From: Vandiemenella viatica
Taxonomy: Eukaryota > Arthropoda > Insecta > Orthoptera > Morabidae
Length of the DNA stretch: 64,000 nt
Assembly (NCBI GenBank): GCA_031002005.1
Contig: JARYHS010009186.1
Span: 107,978,829 to 108,042,828 of the forward strand
Direction: 5' to 3'
Positions 54,200 to 64,000 of the stretch are shown piece after piece. Numbering within the stretch: the first letter of the stretch is position 1; the number at the start of each line of letters is the position of its first letter. The notes beneath the pieces were generated by a model that saw nothing but the letters and a program-made list of their open reading frames with translations, was not told the DNA's origin and searched no databases. A program made the translations under genes and the position numbers.

Positions 54200-55620
54200 T
54201 AAGTATTAGTACTTCAGCTTTCTCTTTGCCTCTAAGTCTTGCAGCAGCGGCGTCAACAAAAAAATAATGCTTGCATAAATTATACTGAATAAACAACCGA
54301 AACTCTAAATGTAAATCTGTCTCTCCGGGCTTTTTGCTTTAGCCTACTCCTCCGAATCAGTTCACATTAAAGGCTGTTGTCTCTTGGAGCAGATGTTTTT
54401 CTAATTATTGTTGTTCTTTTTTTTAAATATGGAGAGAGAAAATTTCTGGATTCGAGAACCAGATATCAAAATGTGCTTTCTTGTATCAACTATTCAGATG
54501 TGTAAGCTTATTCACCAAAGACATTAATTTAATATACATTTTTATCTCAATTTTTTTTATCGAAGTAATGAAGGTCTTTATTCTTTGCAATTCGTTCCTA
54601 AGTTTGAAGCATTGAATTTATCGGCCTTGACATGCTTCAAAGGAGAACAAAAATTTAAAAATACATACCATATCCGGGAAGTACATTGTTTATCGTTTTT
54701 AAAATGGTTTCGGCAAAAATGTTTGGTAATACTAAATAATACCATACGTTCAGAATCATTTCCTTACGCATTAATGCTTCTGAACAAAGATAATGTGCTA
54801 ATTCTTTACTACATCAAACGCATTAGACGAAAAATCGCAAGGAACATTGCGTTTTTTGTTTCCAAAGTAACAATATTATTGGTATAGGGAAAAAACCAGC
54901 TTATGCCTTTTTCGCTTAGTTATTGAAGTTTATTTTCTGATGTCACTTCTCGTTTCACCTATTTTGAAGAACAAATCTTAGAAAAACATCAAATCTTTCA
55001 TACTTATTACTTTTGCATGTACCCATAAGTAAATGATACCCCGGCATCATTAACTTCATTAGAACCAGATGTTATTCATCAGACACGAATGAAAGATTCT
55101 CTACTAATGAATTACTCTCCTCTTCATATTATTACAGTTTGTAACCACTATTTACGTAATTACTATCCAAATAAACCTCTCTCTCGATCATATCATTATG
55201 TAATTGTTGTTTGCATAAAATGTTGAAGTTTTCACATAGGTTCCTTAGTTAGCTACTATTATTTTCTATTTGATTATAACTTCTCCGTCTTGCAACTACC
55301 AAAATACTTTTTGCAGCACATGCTTTTAGTCTTATTACTAACAACATATTCAATAACAATTTGCTTATCATTAATATGTACAGGTTCTAAGCATTTCATA
55401 CGAATTGTTTTTCCTCAGATAATTTCTTAGAAACACAATTCATCACAAATGTACCCTTTCACACCATTACGTATGAATTTAGTTTTCACTCTTGCTAGTC
55501 ACGTTCAAAATATTTGTAAACATAAACATCGTATGGAACGAATTTGAACCTACATATACTAATTGTAAACAAACTGGACTCGGGACGTCTTCAATAAAAA
55601 TACAAACCTGTATGCCATAG
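54200..55620. other. Unassigned AT-rich stretch
   Basis: A 100-codon plus-strand frame (54585-54887) is AT-driven and motif-free. Nothing else recognised. Confidence 0.4.
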
Positions 55621-55634
55621 ATGGTATTTTATTT

Positions 55635-55834
55635 GCCGGCCTCGGTAGCGTAGGGGCTAGAGTGCTAGCTCCACGTGCCGAAGGCCGCCGGTTCGAATCC
55701 GGCCGCGGGCATGGATGTTTAAGTGTTGCGTGTCTGTGTGAATGTCCTGTCCGTCCTGTGGCGTCCATACATTGGAAAGATATACATTGAGCTGGCTGTA
55801 TGGCCTCCGTTGCCGAATGCCATTTAAAAAAAAA
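55635..55834 (+). mobile_element. tRNA-derived SINE (family B), full-length
   Basis: Head 'GGCCTCGGTAGCGTAGGGG' (A box), B box 'GCCGGTTCGAATCCGGC' as a T-arm-like hairpin, then a 130-bp body ('GTGTCTGTGTGAATGTCC', 'GGCCTCCGTTGCCGAATGCC') and a short A tail. A perfect 14-bp target duplication ATGGTATTTTATTT flanks it (55621-55634 and 55835-55848). It is distinct from family A. The perfect duplication indicates recent insertion. Confidence 0.93.
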
Positions 55835-55871
55835 ATGGTATTTTATTTAGATTCAAGACTAAAAAATGAAG

Positions 55872-55902
<31 letters not shown>
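55872..55902 (+). repeat. (TA)n(TG)n microsatellite
   Basis: A compound simple repeat: ATATATATATATATAT followed by TGTGTGTGTGTGTG. Confidence 0.9.
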
Positions 55903-56263
55903 ATGAACTTCTTTTGAGAATGAGCTTTTCGGCCAAATATTTGCTTGTAGAATGATTGTTTATTCCAGTTTACAATCAAAGCTTAGCTCGTTGTTTAACC
56001 ATAATGCTTAAAATTGTTCAATATATGCAGGGTGTCCCTTAAACTGAGATACAAACTTTAAGAGGACACGGAGAAAATTAAAACGATCCAGCATTACATA
56101 GGAAACCACGACCGGGAATGTCATGAGTAAGTGGTAGCTGAGATACAAGAAACGAAAGAACAGAAGGGAAAAATTAGGAGGAAAATATTTATTCCCTTTC
56201 ATAATGTTACAGGAGATGTTCAAACTTTCCCTCGGTACGCGATACAATCGTTTCACCGTAAAC

Positions 56264-56517
56264 ACCGAGCGTGGTGGGTGAGCGATAACTCTCTGGACTC
56301 ACATTCGGGGGGACGCGGCTTCGAATCCCCGTCCGGGTATCCAGATTTGGGTTTTTCATGTTTTATCCTTACCACTCCAGGCGAATTCCAGGATACTTCC
56401 TCCCAAAGCCATGGCCGAATTCCGTCCCGTTCCTTGTCTCCAGTTCTTTGCCGCTTCTAATGAGCTCAACGTCGACGAGGCGTAAAAAAAACAACAATAA
56501 AAAAAAAGAAAAAAAAA
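56264..56517 (+). mobile_element. tRNA-derived SINE (family A), full-length
   Basis: Head 'CCGAGCGTGGTGGGTGAGCG', B box 'GCGGCTTCGAATCCCCG', body 'CACTCCAGGCGAATTCC' and 'GCCATGGCCGAATTCCGTCC', tail 'CTCAACGTCGACGAGGCG' and A-rich end. It sits inside the mariner-type relic. Confidence 0.9.
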
Positions 56518-56759
56518 CTGGGAACAGCCGACAGAAGGGAAAACCTAAAACTATGAATCTAATACGCGCAACACATCATTACCCACTGAACCACCAACTC
56601 GCTACAGATATGCTCTTAACATTAGAATGTCGGTGACGGGAACTCATAAGATTTTACCCATCCAAAAATCGCCCAACGCTCCTAAATAAGTTTCCACTTC
56701 AAAAACTAAAAATCTTAACTTAGTCCATAACCCAACGGTTCGTCGAATCTTTCCGAAGG

Positions 56760-56955
56760 AGGTGTACAAAGCTGTTGTGCCAGAGGCAGGAAGGCCAATT
56801 CCCTTCCCCAGGGGCCGACAGTTTATGTGGAACCAAAACCACCAACTCCCAAAAATTCTTTCTCACCACGGGATTTGAGCCTGCGACCGGGGAGAGAAAC
56901 TTTTGGAAGTAACCACCTTAAACGCTGAGCTACCGAACTACCTTTATTTGAAATA
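56760..56955 (-). mobile_element. tRNA-derived SINE-like repeat (family C), minus copy
   Basis: On the minus strand: 'GGTAGTTCGGTAGCTCAGCG' (A box), 'TTTAAGGTGGTTACTTCC', then 'GCAGGCTCAAATCCCGTGG' (B box). The head matches the repeat at 31300-31560. Confidence 0.5.
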
Positions 56956-56974
56956 TACTTGTGCTGTGTGCTAT

Positions 56975-57185
56975 CAAAATCGAATAAAAACTGTGGGTTT
57001 GTATGAAAAACGTTAACAGAAATTAATGTGAAGGGGGAACGGAGGAGAGGGTTTAGGTTCTTGTAAATCAAACGTAAACAGCGTTTTTCTGTTTGTTTTA
57101 AAGAATACAGTATGTATGAAAAGTTCCACCAAAATCGGATAAAAACTGTGTGTTTGTACAAAGAACATTGGCAAAAAAATAAACA
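56975..57185. repeat. Pair of about 50-bp direct repeats
   Basis: 'AAAATCGAATAAAAACTGTG' with 'GGTTTGTATGAAAAACGTTA' near 56979, and 'AAAATCGGATAAAAACTGTG' with 'TGTTTGTACAAAGAACATTG' near 57132. They lie inside the mariner-type relic, and their origin is unknown. Confidence 0.6.
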
Positions 57186-57343
57186 TTTATTTTCATATAT
57201 TAGATACAAGTATTATACTTTCAACTGCTGTCCAAGCGCAACACGTCATACTTATAGTTACAGATGTACTGCTGTTACAGAATATTTGTGACACAAACTT
57301 AAAAAAAAAAAAATGGCAGTTGGTCCAAATCAACTGGATTATT

Positions 57344-57375
<32 letters not shown>

Positions 57376-57619
57376 AGCAGCAGCAGTGCAGATGATTCTT
57401 GCAACCACATCCATATACAGCAAATTTAAGAACTCGAGACGGCTTAAATTCGAAGGACCTGGTGGCCAGTCAAGTGATCCATGAACAACGCCGCCTAGCG
57501 TCGAAAGTAGTGTTTCCGGTCAGGGGTTCCTATGCAGTTCTGAATCATTTTAATGCTCTCCACTTCCTCTTAAGGTTTATACCTCTATTTAAAGGTAACC
57601 TTGCATATGTGTGGTACAA

Positions 57620-58405
57620 ATATTAATTCAGATAAAAGACAATCCGATAGTACCCGTCCGTTTCAGTCGTCTAATTAAGGCCTAATTACGTTCCACTAAA
57701 CCTTGGATTGAGGTCTGATAATGACGTTGGAAACTCTTAAGTTCGTCTTATAGTGTACGTTCAATTCTTAACTACTACTGGACGTTGAAAGTAGGATGAA
57801 CAATATTCAGCCACACTTATTGTTGCTTGAGACATGGTTTGATACTGGGAAAATCAATATTTCAAGGAAAATTGGTATTTTCTTCGCGAGTACAGGGAAG
57901 CGGTAAGAGGTTCCATTAATGTAATACGCTTAGTTTATTATTTATAGAAGAAACAGCAGACGAAGTTTGTCTATCTTTTAGAAACTTAAAGCTCGTTTAT
58001 GGTACCTAGCAACTGTTTCGTGTGGCGGCAGCCATAGAAGATTTTTGCTAATGGTTGCTACGTACGTAGGACCCCAAACGGTATATCTGGAGTTAAAATT
58101 ATTATAAGCAGATATGAAACGTAATTTTGAAGCATTTTTGCTAGGAAACTGTTTTATATTTCATGCGTAGGCATTCTAACACTCTTTTACGTTTTCATAA
58201 AATTATTTTTTCTTCAATTTTTTTATTAAAAGATTTATTTAAACGGTGATACAAGAGGGTAACGTTACAAATATTAAATAATATTTTAAACTGTTATTTT
58301 CCCTAGTGATCTTCTATATTTTTTGCTGAGTATGGAATTCGAAACTTTGAATATGGCTATTACTTTTAGTTTTGTTCATATATTTGCTAGCAGCAAATTG
58401 CATTC
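57620..58405. other. Unassigned AT-rich stretch
   Basis: No coding motif or repeat end recognised. Confidence 0.4.
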
Positions 58406-58419
58406 TTCAGTTAACAAGA

Positions 58420-58575
58420 GATTTGGGTTTTCCATGGTTTCCCAAATCACTCCAGGCAAATGCCGGGATGCTTCCTTCAAAAGGCGATGGTCGAATTCCT
58501 TCCCATTCCTTGCCCCCCCATCCTTTCCCGTCTCTACAGACCTCGTTATTAAGAGACGTTAAGTAGTTAAAAAAA
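58420..58575 (+). mobile_element. tRNA-derived SINE (family A), 5'-truncated with target duplication
   Basis: It begins in 'GATTTGGGTTTTCCATGG' (head missing) and has 'CCCAAATCACTCCAGGC' and 'GATGCTTCCTTCAAAAGGCG'. It ends 'CTCGTTATTAAGAGACGTTA' and an A tail. A perfect 11-bp duplication AGTTAACAAGA flanks it (58409-58419 and 58576-58586). Confidence 0.93.
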
Positions 58576-58589
58576 AGTTAACAAGATGA

Positions 58590-59610
58590 TTACTAGGACT
58601 TGTTTTTGTAGTTACAACGTAGGTTGGGAGTTGTTTGTCAGTTCTGTTACTCACGAAAAAATGTAACGAAATGCGTATTTAAGTTGAGAGAGATTGAGAT
58701 GGTGAAATAACTGTCGGAAATTTGTCTTTCTTAACATAATAGAAATTTACTTGAAATTTAGCAGAGGTTAGTATTATAAAGTAATAAAGGATATTAAACA
58801 TGTTTTTTAGGATTATTTAAATCATTGATTGAAAATTAAATTAATGATTTGTTTTCATAGTTTATTAAATGAAAGATAAAAACAAGAATTAATAGAATAT
58901 CTGAGATTCGGTACATATATGAGGTTAGTTTAAGTCTATATAACAAAATTCAGGAGAACTCTTTTGTTGACAACACTGGACCAAAGTTAAGAATTTTTAA
59001 TATAGAAGTAACTTTGGCATGTCCTCTCAGCCACGGATACTTTTATGGTATTGTAGATAAACCGTTGCGAATGAGTATAATGAGATGGAATCAGGTTGGA
59101 GTCCATATTTTCTTCCACCCATCTGTGAAGACACTTCAATGTCTCTTCTCCCAGACTAATGTCTATTTCGATGTATTTGAATGTAGATGCGTGATGAAGT
59201 AACCGAACGGGTACTTGGTACATCCAGTAGAATTTCTTAGAACAAACGAGACCTAGATAATTCGAGGTCCAATGTGATTGCTGGGACAAGGAATATGACA
59301 GCATCTACTTGTGGCTTCCATTACCCACACAAGCCGCCAATAATTTGTGGTACGTGATCAAAGCTATGATACTGCCACCTGATAAAGGAGCCAACTGTAG
59401 GATTATCCAGACTGAATCTTCGTTTATCTAACGATTTTCCTTCTCCTGGCTCTCACAACGAATAGTCCACTAGATTTACATACCGTCAGTGGTCGTCAGT
59501 TCGAGAAACTCTCGGGAGAGAGTAGATTTAATCACATCTCGTGTTTGCTGTGCGATATATGTACTGTGAAACAGTTCTTATTTGAAATAATCATTCATAA
59601 ACCTGTGAAT
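58590..59610. other. Unassigned AT-rich stretch
   Basis: No coding motif or repeat end recognised. Frames at 58987-59304 (minus) are motif-free. Confidence 0.4.
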
Positions 59611-59614
59611 TATA

Positions 59615-60061
59615 CAGGGTGTTACAAAAAGGTACTGCCAAACTTTCAGGAAACATTCCTCACACACAAACAAAGAAAATATGTTATGTGGACATGTGTC
59701 CGGAAACGCTTACTTTCCATGTTAGAGTTCATATTGTGGACGGCTGTGATAACAATACGCCATTCTCCAGGGCTGCATCAGCGCATCAGGGATTCCATGC
59801 GACGGAGGGTGGATGCATGTATCCTCGCTAACGGAGGACATTTTGAACATTTCCTGTAACAAAGTGTTTGAAGTCACGCTGGTACGTTCTGTTGCTGTGT
59901 GTTTCCATTCCATGTTTAATGTGATTTGAAGAGAAGTAATAAAATGAGCTCTAACATGGAAAGTAAGCTTTTCCGGACACATGTCCACATAACATATTTT
60001 CTTTGTTTGTGAGTGAGGAATGTTTCCTGAAAGTCTGGCCGTACCTTTTTGTAACACCCTA
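59615..60061 (+). mobile_element. Mariner-type MITE with about 110-bp inverted repeats and transposase tail
   Basis: The left end 'CAGGGTGTTACAAAAAGGTA' and the right end (inverse of 'TAGGGTGTTACAAAAAGGTA') continue as near-identical inverted repeats for about 110 bp ('CTTTCAGGAAACATTCC', 'ACATGTGTCCGGAAA'). TA lies at both sides (59613-59614 and 60062-60063). The centre keeps the last codons of a transposase, 'RDSMRRRVDACILANGGHFE' then 'HFL' and a stop at 59859. It therefore arose by internal deletion of an autonomous element, keeping its 3' coding end. Confidence 0.85.
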
Positions 60062-60084
60062 TATTTGGAATGTTGTTGGTAACA

Positions 60085-60290
60085 CTTGGGCCTGACTTTC
60101 GGGAGGACGAAGGCTCGAATCCCCGTCCGGCCATCCAGATTTCGGTTTTCAACGTTTTCCGAAATGCTCAGATGGTTTCTTCAAAAGGCCACAGCCAAAT
60201 TGCTTCGCGTTCCTTGTCCTCGTACCTCTCCCACCTCTAATTACGACGACGGCAACACAGAATAAAGCCCTAAGCAAAGAAGAGAAATTT
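60085..60290 (+). mobile_element. tRNA-derived SINE (family A)
   Basis: 'GGAGGACGAAGGCTCGAATC' (B box), 'CCATCCAGATTTCGG', a shortened 'CCGAAATGCTCAG' block, 'TTCTTCAAAAGGCC' and tail 'CTCTAATTACGACGACGGC'. The tRNA head is degraded. It starts just past the mariner-type MITE. Confidence 0.75.
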
Positions 60291-60791
60291 GTCGCTGACT
60301 AAATGGAAAAGTAGATTAAATGCTAATTTTATTATATTACAAGCTGTTAACCGCGACGTATGGACTTAGAATTTGATTGCTAGAATTGGATATACAAAGC
60401 TGAAAGTTGCCTAAGATATGTCACAACAACGCCGAGTCGGCATAATATGACGGGAACGCCATCGATATACCATTCTACCGTCGAACCTGTCTAATGACTA
60501 AAACTGTTATTCATACCGGAAGAATTATCCTATTTCTTTCCTGAAGGTACAAAGTATTTCCTTGTCATAGGTATACAAATATATTCGTCAAAACGTAAAA
60601 AAAGATGGAGACTTACTTTCGCATGTATAACATTATTAGTTTAGATCACACACAAACTGCCTGTGGAAACAGTATACCGTGAATAAAGTAAACGCTTAAG
60701 GCACTATTCTACCGCCTACGATTTGACACGCATTCCAGCACTGAATTTATAGGACCTACATTTCAACATGGTATCCTTAATACAAAATCTC

Positions 60792-60977
60792 GAGGACGGC
60801 GGTTCGAATCCCCGTCCGGGCATCCAGATTTGGGTTTTCCATGGTTTCCCCAAATCACTCCAGGTGAATGCCGGGATGCTTCCTTCAAAAGGCCATGGCC
60901 GAATTCCTTCCCATTCCTTGCCCCCATCCTTTCCCGTCTCTAAAGACCACGTTGTTAAAAAGGGACGTTAAACTGTT

Positions 60978-61001
<24 letters not shown>
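60792..61001 (+). mobile_element. tRNA-derived SINE (family A), young, 5'-truncated in the head
   Basis: It starts 'GAGGACGGCGGTTCGAATCC' (B box present, A box lost). The body is close to the family consensus ('CCCCAAATCACTCCAGG', 'GGCCATGGCCGAATTCC') and the A tail is 25 bases. A perfect 13-bp duplication AATACAAAATCTC flanks it (60779-60791 and 61002-61014). Confidence 0.95.
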
Positions 61002-61009
<8 letters not shown>

Positions 61010-61014
61010 ATCTC

Positions 61015-61960
61015 AGGCTTGGATCAATCTATAAAAAGAATTCTTAAAAACTTTTTGCTCCCAGCAGGTTTCGAAACTGAAGCCACATATGAAACTTCTT
61101 ACGAAACAAGCCCCTTACCCACTTCGCTACCAGCCCTCTCTGTCGATGCGCATTACAGAGATGTTTACATATCATGCGTCTGTTTTTCACAGTACAGATA
61201 GTTTTCATAATTCAATGAAAATATGTATTATCTATACAGAAAAAAGTATCCTATGTCCATGCTAACGTCAGAAAACATCTCCTTGTCAAATTTCATCACG
61301 ATCAGATTAACCGTCTAGCCGAAGAAACGTAATAAAAACTCGCAGGAGTCATAAATCTAAGACTTATTTTAATTTTAACATCTGTGATTAAACCCGCTGC
61401 CCTATGCTGGGGAATGCAACTGATTCTTGGTTGTCTCATTTTCTTATATCCTTTGGCTAATTGAATCCATCTTGGGTTCTCAACATTTGTCACTCGTATG
61501 CTTCTCCAGACACTTGTCAACTATTGGGGGAACGTGAATGCTCCATCTGTAAGTAATCTCTGATGTGAATGGTGGAGACCATTCCAGTATTTCGACTGAC
61601 GTGTTACCTTCGAAAAACCATAATCTCTTCAGTACAGGCTCTTTATGGAGATCAGCCGTTGAACTACCGGCAGGCCAAAAGCGAGCAGTCAAAATGGTAT
61701 GCTGATTGCCACTGCGGAATTCATAGACCAATCGTTACCACTCTCTTTTAAGAACAAAACAAAAATCTTGCACTAAAAAAAGTTAATAAGACATGTTTGA
61801 CAATGTGCTTCTTCCACGCAGAGATGCCCCAGTGCAAGTCACCCAGAATGACGAAATACAAACTATTCTTTCGATGAGTCATGAAAACTGTGGAGCTACT
61901 AATCCTTCCCCTATCGGATTATTGCTTTGTCTGCGCTTATACAAATAAATACGTCTTCTT
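61015..61960. other. Unassigned stretch
   Basis: No coding motif or repeat end recognised. Frames of 60-83 codons on both strands are motif-free. Confidence 0.4.
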
Positions 61961-61967
61961 GCAACAG

Positions 61968-62207
61968 TTTTTTTTTTTTTTTTTCGCCTCGTCGATGGTT
62001 AAGGTCATTTGAGGCGGGAGGGACTGGGGACAAGGATCGGGAAGGAATTTGTCCATGGCCTTTCTGAAGGAAGCCTCCCAGAATTCGCAGGAGTGATTTG
62101 GGGAAACCATGGAGAACCCAAATCTGGATGTCCGGACGGAGATTCGAACCCACGTCCTCCCGAATGCGAGGCCAGAACGTTAACCGTTTACTCACCACGC
62201 TCGGTTT
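61968..62207 (-). mobile_element. tRNA-derived SINE (family A), full-length
   Basis: On the minus strand: head 'CCGAGCGTGGTGAGTAAACG', B box 'GTGGGTTCGAATCTCCG', body 'CCCCAAATCACTCCTGCG' and 'GCCATGGACAAATTCC', tail 'CATCGACGAGGCG' and a 17-base A run (T run 61968-61984). Confidence 0.92.
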
Positions 62208-62214
62208 GTTACCG

Positions 62215-63185
62215 TTAATCTAATACGAACTTACAAATCTGTCTTGACTTGTGATACTTGAATTTAAGAAGTGGGATACTTATACAGTCATTCAAACTTT
62301 ATTTTGTCAGCCGAGTCCGAAATCTACACAGCTATGTCCCCGAGAGCCAACTCCCACAAGTGTATTCCTGCTCTATAGTTAGACGGTGTATATCTGATAC
62401 GGCTATCAGCGGCTTGCTGACCTTTACTGCACTAGTGGCTTTTGCTTCGAGGAGCCGTGCACGCTCAACCCAGCGCAGCGTATCATTTGCAGTTATCTAA
62501 ACACCAGACCGTACAAAATCGCATCGACTGCCTAGCACTGACCCCTAACCCCGTGTTGTGGGCGCAGCTCTAACGAATTCTCACCAAACTAGCACCGTAG
62601 AAAACTTCCAGATAAATTTAATAAATAAACTTTTGCATAGTGTTACAAAGGCTCTGGGAATACGATCATTAACCTGCGCTTATCGTCTCTGGGTATATTT
62701 GAAAACGTCTGAAGTTCCATTCAGAAAAGCTCATCAATTTTTTTTCGTTTAATTAACCTTAAAACATATGTCTTGAGTCCTTAATTATGGAATAACAGAA
62801 TTTCAAGTTGATGCATGTTGCGACTCACTGCTGGTTAAATCTAACAGGGTGAAGCTAACCGACGCTCTAATGTTAAATTTGAACAACCGAGTATTCATCG
62901 CGTATATCTCATAGTCAAAGAAATGATGCCGGGGGTGAAATTCTAGTTAAGGGATGGTAAAAGTTACTGTCTAAATTAGAATACCTCTATCACCTTGTAT
63001 CCTACTGGGAAAATTAGACAAATCGTTATGAATACTTACTTTTACGAACCAATGTTAAAAACTATGGATGCACTATTAAAAACTTAGCATGTCTGTAGTC
63101 TTTTCTAACTATCCGTCGTTCGATTCGTCAAAGAGTTAAAAATAAAAAAATTATATGCCGTTGGCGAAAAAATTATAGGAAAATT
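62215..63185. other. Unassigned stretch
   Basis: No coding motif or repeat end recognised. Confidence 0.4.
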
Positions 63186-63189
63186 AAGG

Positions 63190-64000
63190 TGATGTCCGAA
63201 TGTACCTTTTTTGTACAGGAATATATTGATTATGATTGAGTCTAACACTGCACCAAGTACGTTACCACAAGTGCCATCGTGGCAAGGGGATGAAGATGAT
63301 AACGAAATAGAGACAATATGCAATGAAATTGAAGATATAATCCAATATGTCAATGGGGAGTAAAATCAAATGGATGATGGGAATGCGGTAATTGGAGAAA
63401 TAAAAGAAGGGAATACCGTTCGAAATAATCAAGGAAGCAGGTTAGAACTTAATAAAAAGAAAAATATAAACTAATCATAGCAATAACGCTATTTAATAAC
63501 GATACACGCACAATATACACCTAGAAACCGGGATTCAGGTAGATATCATCAAGATTATATCCTGGTGAAATAGGTTCAAAAACCAAATTCAAGATTGTAA
63601 AGTATACTCCGAAACTTCTGACCGCAATCTGATAGTAATGAAGTTACGTTAAAATGTATGCTGAAACTCAAGAGAATGAAGAAGGAAAACAAATAAAACA
63701 GATTTAAAACGAACAAAGTGATAGAATCTCACATGAGAGAAGTATTCGCAGGAATTGGAAACTTGGGTCTAAGAAATATTACTGAAAAGACCTCGACAAA
63801 AGAAGAATGGAATGCTCTGAGGACAGAGATAATAAAATCTGATAAAGAAACATTAGACGTTTGAAAAGAAGCTGCCAGAAAACCTTGGAAAACACAAGAA
63901 GTTTTGAAGTTGATGGATCAAAGGAGATGGCACAAAAACGCTCACAATGAAACAGGAAGAGAGTAATTCGGGTAAATTCCCTCAGAACATCTAAAATCCT
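63190..64000 (+). pseudogene. RTE-like LINE endonuclease/linker relic, runs off the right edge
   Basis: Frames with several stops give 'EIETICNEIEDIIQ', 'GNAVIGEIKEGNTV' (counterpart of D-F-N-A-x-I-G-x-G-x-E-G), 'SGRYHQDYILVK' (R-Y-x-I-D-Y-I-L-V), 'SDSNEVTLKCMLKLKRMKKE' (S-D-H-N-L-V), 'ARKPWKTQEVLKLMDQRR' and 'RWHKNAHNETGRE'. This is the C-terminal half of an apurinic-type endonuclease followed by the linker before reverse transcriptase in RTE-type LINEs. Catalytic positions are altered (GNAV for DFNA, SDSN for SDHN). The reverse transcriptase would lie beyond 64000. Confidence 0.7.

Larger units (their letters stand above)
56028..57613 (-). mobile_element. Tc1/mariner-type transposon relic containing SINEs
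   Basis: The left end 'CAGGGTGTCCCTTAAACTG' and about 110 bp that follow are repeated in inverse orientation at 57505-57613 ('CTTAAGGTTTATACC', 'TATTTAAAGGTAACC' and TTGCATATG), forming long diverged terminal inverted repeats after TA-rich flanks. On the minus strand a transposase relic shows 'WPPGPSNLSRLEFLNLLYMD' (counterpart of W-P-P-R-S-P-D-L-T-P-L-x-F-F-L-W-G) at about 57470-57410. Near the other end is the C-terminal 'EGKFEHLL' plus stop at about 56245-56220. A family A SINE (56264-56517) and a family C SINE-like copy (about 56760-56955) lie inside, so they came later. Confidence 0.6.

Noticed and set aside
55635..55715. tRNA gene
   Set aside because: The A/B boxes belong to a 200-bp SINE with an A tail and a 14-bp target duplication.

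Overview
The window looks like non-coding DNA from a large, repeat-rich arthropod nuclear genome, most likely an insect. The tRNA-derived SINE body carrying 'CCCCAAATCACTCCAGG' followed by 'GGCCATGGCCGAATTCC' resembles SINEs I associate with polyneopteran insects (locust, cricket and stick-insect relatives). That placement is recalled family knowledge, not a search result. No complete host protein-coding gene, tRNA gene, rRNA gene, bacterial operon or CRISPR array is visible. Nearly everything recognisable is a transposable element, often broken and often nested in another.

Layout. 1-3000: two decayed RTE-like LINE tails, a short inverted-repeat element and a SINE. 3000-6600: mostly anonymous sequence, with a GC-balanced island and a candidate LTR on the minus strand. 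6626-8684: a 5'-truncated, frameshifted LINE whose reverse transcriptase has FADE in place of FADD. 9002-15025: a Helitron-like element whose body is a dimeric 368-bp tandem array; a 3043-bp hAT transposon sits inside it, flanked by a perfect 8-bp duplication. 16605-19056: two Penelope-like copies joined head to head as an 895-bp-arm inverted repeat, flanked by a 12-bp duplication and carrying hammerhead-like motifs. 20187-23664: a small hAT MITE, an inverted pair of SINEs around a long hairpin, and a Mutator-like element with triple 16-bp motifs in its ends and a FLYWCH-type relic.

24000-43000: long anonymous stretches with a second Helitron-like element, Penelope terminal-repeat relics, a CpG-rich segment (30700-31075) and several SINEs. 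43011-46490: a CR1/Jockey-type LINE split in frame by another LINE on the opposite strand, with a 13-bp target duplication. 46500-64000: SINEs, a second copy of the 'CATCCATAAATTACG' MITE, two Tc1/mariner-type elements (one containing SINEs), a candidate 60-bp exon, and at the right edge the endonuclease region of an RTE-like LINE.

How the parts relate. The nested insertions give relative ages: Helitron before hAT, CR1-type LINE before the minus-strand LINE, mariner before its SINEs. The SINEs encode nothing and must have depended on a LINE for mobility, though which one cannot be told from this window. Host function, if any, would lie in the GC-balanced TAATTA-containing islands, the CpG-rich segment or the candidate exon. 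All of these are hypotheses that need cross-species alignment or RNA data.
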